Below are positions 61,758 to 64,000 of a DNA stretch of 64,000 nucleotides, in pieces; within the stretch, counting starts at the first letter, position 1; each line of letters starts with the position of its first letter. Below the pieces are notes generated by a model. It saw only the letters and a program-made list of their open reading frames with translations. It was not told where the DNA came from and did not search any database. The DNA is taken from assembly GCA_028826165.1 (NCBI GenBank), contig JAPDFW010000021.1, positions 1 to 64,000 of the forward strand, written 5' to 3'. The DNA is from Anaeramoeba ignava (Eukaryota > Metamonada > Anaeramoebidae). Both the position numbers and the translations under genes were made by a program.

Positions 61758-63961
61758 TCATTTCTTTCGAGGTTGAATTTCAAGTGATTTTGAATACATC
61801 GCATCTTCAGTCCATAATTTAGGAAACCCTCTTAAAAGAGACATAATTTGATGAACAGGTTGAAAACCATAAGGAATTAATTGAAAATTTTGAATTTCAA
61901 GAATTTTTTCACAAACAAGTCTTCTTTTTTGGAAATTAATTAAATTTTGAATAAAATCAGGATTTCCATCTTCAGTAAAAGTTAAATCAGTTAAAACAAT
62001 TCCCAAATAAGGAAGACAAGGAGGAGTTGAACTTTGCAAAGTTGTTCTATATTTTTTATAAGAACCAGTAGATGCCATCAAATCCAAAAATTCCTTAAAA
62101 GAAGCTGTTCGTTTTTCTGGAACAAGCTTCCAAGTTTCTGTTAATCGATATATTGCTGAATTATTTAATCCAGCTATTACTGCCATCATTGTGTTGTAAT
62201 TCTTCATCCGCAATAAATGATCTGCTATTTTTATAAATTTAGTTATCGTTCTTACTCTCTCTTTTGTGCTTTCTGTTGTGATTACTGTTTGTGCTATCCA
62301 TATTGATAATTCATTAAATCTATCAATTAGTTTAAGTACATTTGGTGAACGATATTTTAATTTAGGTTTATTCCAAGCTTGATTTAACAATTCTTTTGAC
62401 TAAATATTTTTGATTTTAATTTTAATTTTAATTTTAATTTTAATTTTAATTTTAATTTTAATTTTAATTTTAATTTTAATTTTAATTTTAATTTTAATTT
62501 TAATTTTAATTTTAATTTTAATTTTAATTTTAATTTTAATTTTAATTTTAATTTTAATTTTAATTTTAATTTTAATTTTAATTTTAATTTTAATTTTAAT
62601 TTTAATTTTAATTTTAATTTTAATTTTAATTTTAATTTTAATTTCAATTTTAATTTTAATTTTATTTTTACTTCAATTTTAGAAAAAATTTCAAATTCAA
62701 TTAATGTTAATTGTTTAGCAATTTCTTGTTTTTTAATATCATCTAAAGATAATTTTGGACTAAAAAGATTTCTTGGAATAAGAGGAGGTTCTAATTCAAC
62801 TCTAATTAATTTACTTGATTGATTTCCTGATAATTTTTTAAAAACTAAATTTCTTAATCCTTTTGCAAGATCAATATGTTTATCTCTTGCAAGGGAATTA
62901 TCAATAAATAAAGAAATTTCATGTAAACTTTTTTGATCAAAATCAGCAAAATAATTTTCAATCCAATTTTTTAAAACAATAATAACTCTCATTTGAACTA
63001 AACGACGAAAATTAGGATCAAAATGAGAAGGAACATGATATCTTTTTTTAAATTGATTTTTAAATTGATTTTTAAATTGATTTTTAAATTGATTTTTAAA
63101 TTAATTTTTAAATTGATTTTTAAATTGATTTTTAAATTGATTTTTAAATTGATTTTTAAATTGATTTTTAAATTGATTTTTAAATTCATTTTTAAATTGA
63201 TTTTTAAATTGATTTCCAAATTGATTTTTAAATTCATTTTTAAATTCATTTTTGATATAACTACCTTTCAATTAATTTCTTTAAAAAAAAATGAGTAGTT
63301 GTAAATGATTGATAAGTTAATAAAAAATAATTTAAGAATTTTTCATTATATTGTTCAGGATCTGTTAATTTTTCAACTAATTTATTTAATGTAGCTGCTC
63401 TAATTTGAGATTGCTTATCTATTTTGATTTTGAATTTAATTTTGATTTTGAATTTGAATTTGAATTTGATTTTAAATTTGATTTTGATTTTGAATTTGAA
63501 TTTGATTTTTATTTTGAATTGATTTTTGAATTTGAATTTGATTTTGAATTTGAATTTGAATTTGATTTTAAATTGATTTTTGAATTTGAATTTAATTTTA
63601 ATTTTGATTTTGAATTTGATTTTGATTTTGATTTTGATTTTGATTTTGATTTTCATTTTGAATTTGAATTTGAATTTCATTTTGAATTTGAATTTAATTT
63701 TAATTTTGATTTTGAATTTGATTTTGAATTTAATTTTAATTTTGATTTTGAATTTGAATTTGATTTTGATTTTGATTTTGAATTTTGAATTTTGAATTTG
63801 AATTTGAATTTGAATTTGAATTTGAATTTGAATTTGAATTTTGATTTTAAATTGATTTTTGAATTTTAGTTAAACTACCATTTGGATCTAAAAATAATAT
63901 ATTTTCATCAGAATCTTCTCCTTCTTCCCAAATTGATTTATCATCTGTTTTTTGATCATTT
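61758..63961 (-). CDS. Ras guanine-nucleotide exchange factor (RasGEF), C-terminal part; 5' end outside window
   Basis: Exons in the window: 63961-63879, 63418-63265, 63041-62672, 62399-61758, all in phase, about 415 residues. The first encodes an acidic linker (WEEGEDSDENILFLDPN). Next is the RasGEF N-terminal domain (QIRAATLNKLVEKLTDPEQY, FLLTYQSFTTTHFFLKKLIE, then NWIENYFADF). The CDC25 catalytic domain follows (IAKQLTLIEFEIFSKIE, VITTESTKERVRTITKFIKI, NTMMAVIAGLNNSAIYRLTE, TPPCLPYLGIVLTDLTFTED). It ends shortly after the domain (EIQPRKK). RasGEFs load GTP on Ras-family GTPases at membranes and regulate motility and macropinocytosis in amoebae. The three complete introns each hold a different repeat. 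Confidence 0.92.
62400..62671 (-). repeat. RasGEF intron: AATTTT hexamer array
   Basis: Over 40 near-perfect AATTTT units on the plus strand (sense AAAATT). Donor GTAAAAATA, acceptor TATTTAG. It is open in some frames as a KLKLKL artefact and is not coding. Confidence 0.9.
63042..63264 (-). repeat. RasGEF intron: 12-bp TTTTTAAATTGA array
   Basis: About 16 units of TTTTTAAATTGA with A-to-C and G-to-C variants. Donor GTAGTTATATC, acceptor AAAAAAAG. Confidence 0.9.
63419..63878 (-). repeat. RasGEF intron: GAATTT/GATTTT array
   Basis: 460 bp of GAATTT and GATTTT units on the plus strand. C is almost absent there, so the sense strand has very little G. Donor GTAGTTT, acceptor AAAATAG. Confidence 0.9.
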
Positions 63962-64000
63962 CTATTAAAAATAATTTCCAAAAAAAATGATTTAATTAAA

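Noticed and set aside
62384..62692. Open frame of repeated KL/LK dipeptides
   Set aside because: It is a hexamer-filled intron with clear GTAAAAATA donor and TATTTAG acceptor; the flanking RasGEF exons join in phase.

Overview
The window is a very AT-rich nuclear fragment from a unicellular eukaryote. The genes have short GT-AG introns made almost only of A/T simple repeats, asparagine/glutamine/glutamate-rich tracts in proteins, a canonical 375-residue actin, and gene families typical of amoeboid protists: BTB-TLDc proteins, a BEACH protein, an Abi subunit of the SCAR/WAVE complex, RasGEF, a FYVE protein and beta'-COP. TAA and TGA serve as stops. Anaeramoeba (Metamonada) is my best guess from the AT content and BTB/TLDc paralogues. 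This rests on memory, and other AT-rich amoebae are not excluded. I see no rRNA or tRNA gene, CRISPR array, reverse transcriptase or transposase.

Layout. 1-2002: a broken DBP9/DDX56-like helicase start (minus) diverging from a heavily frameshifted BTB-TLDc copy. 3521-7310: FG-GAP beta-propeller surface protein (plus, one frameshift). 7378-9071: second BTB-TLDc gene. 9206-10595: Abi. 11379-14105: intact FG-GAP paralogue (minus). 16223-17352: actin with two one-base breaks. 18369-28706: one giant BTB-BEACH-WD40 gene of five exons. 28734-51027 (minus): three tandem paralogues of a roughly 2,000-residue membrane protein with a large beta-domain ectodomain and a C-terminal polytopic module that I tentatively relate to STRA6. 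The outermost copy has lost its first exon. Upstream of it lie shuffled exon remnants and then about 16 copies of a ~155-bp satellite that appears to derive from them. 54675-56159: FYVE-armadillo protein. 56422-60368: beta'-COP with an ATG-only first exon. 60442-61542: small cysteine-rich membrane protein. 61758-63961: RasGEF, cut by the window edge.

The exon models were built by hand from splice signals and paralogue comparison. For the largest STRA6-like gene, beta'-COP, the small membrane protein and Abi, the exon lengths sum to an exact number of codons. The actin, BEACH and second STRA6-like models do so after correcting one-base breaks. Many breaks in the left 28 kb sit in A or T runs, so assembly error is a serious alternative to pseudogenes there.

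Functional themes are actin and membrane dynamics (actin, Abi, RasGEF), endomembrane traffic (BEACH, FYVE, beta'-COP) and large surface proteins (FG-GAP and STRA6-like families). No operon logic applies. The strongest unusual signals are the satellite that seems to arise from a decaying exon, the three STRA6-like giants, the BTB-BEACH fusion, the start-codon-only exon, and introns whose sense strand almost lacks G.
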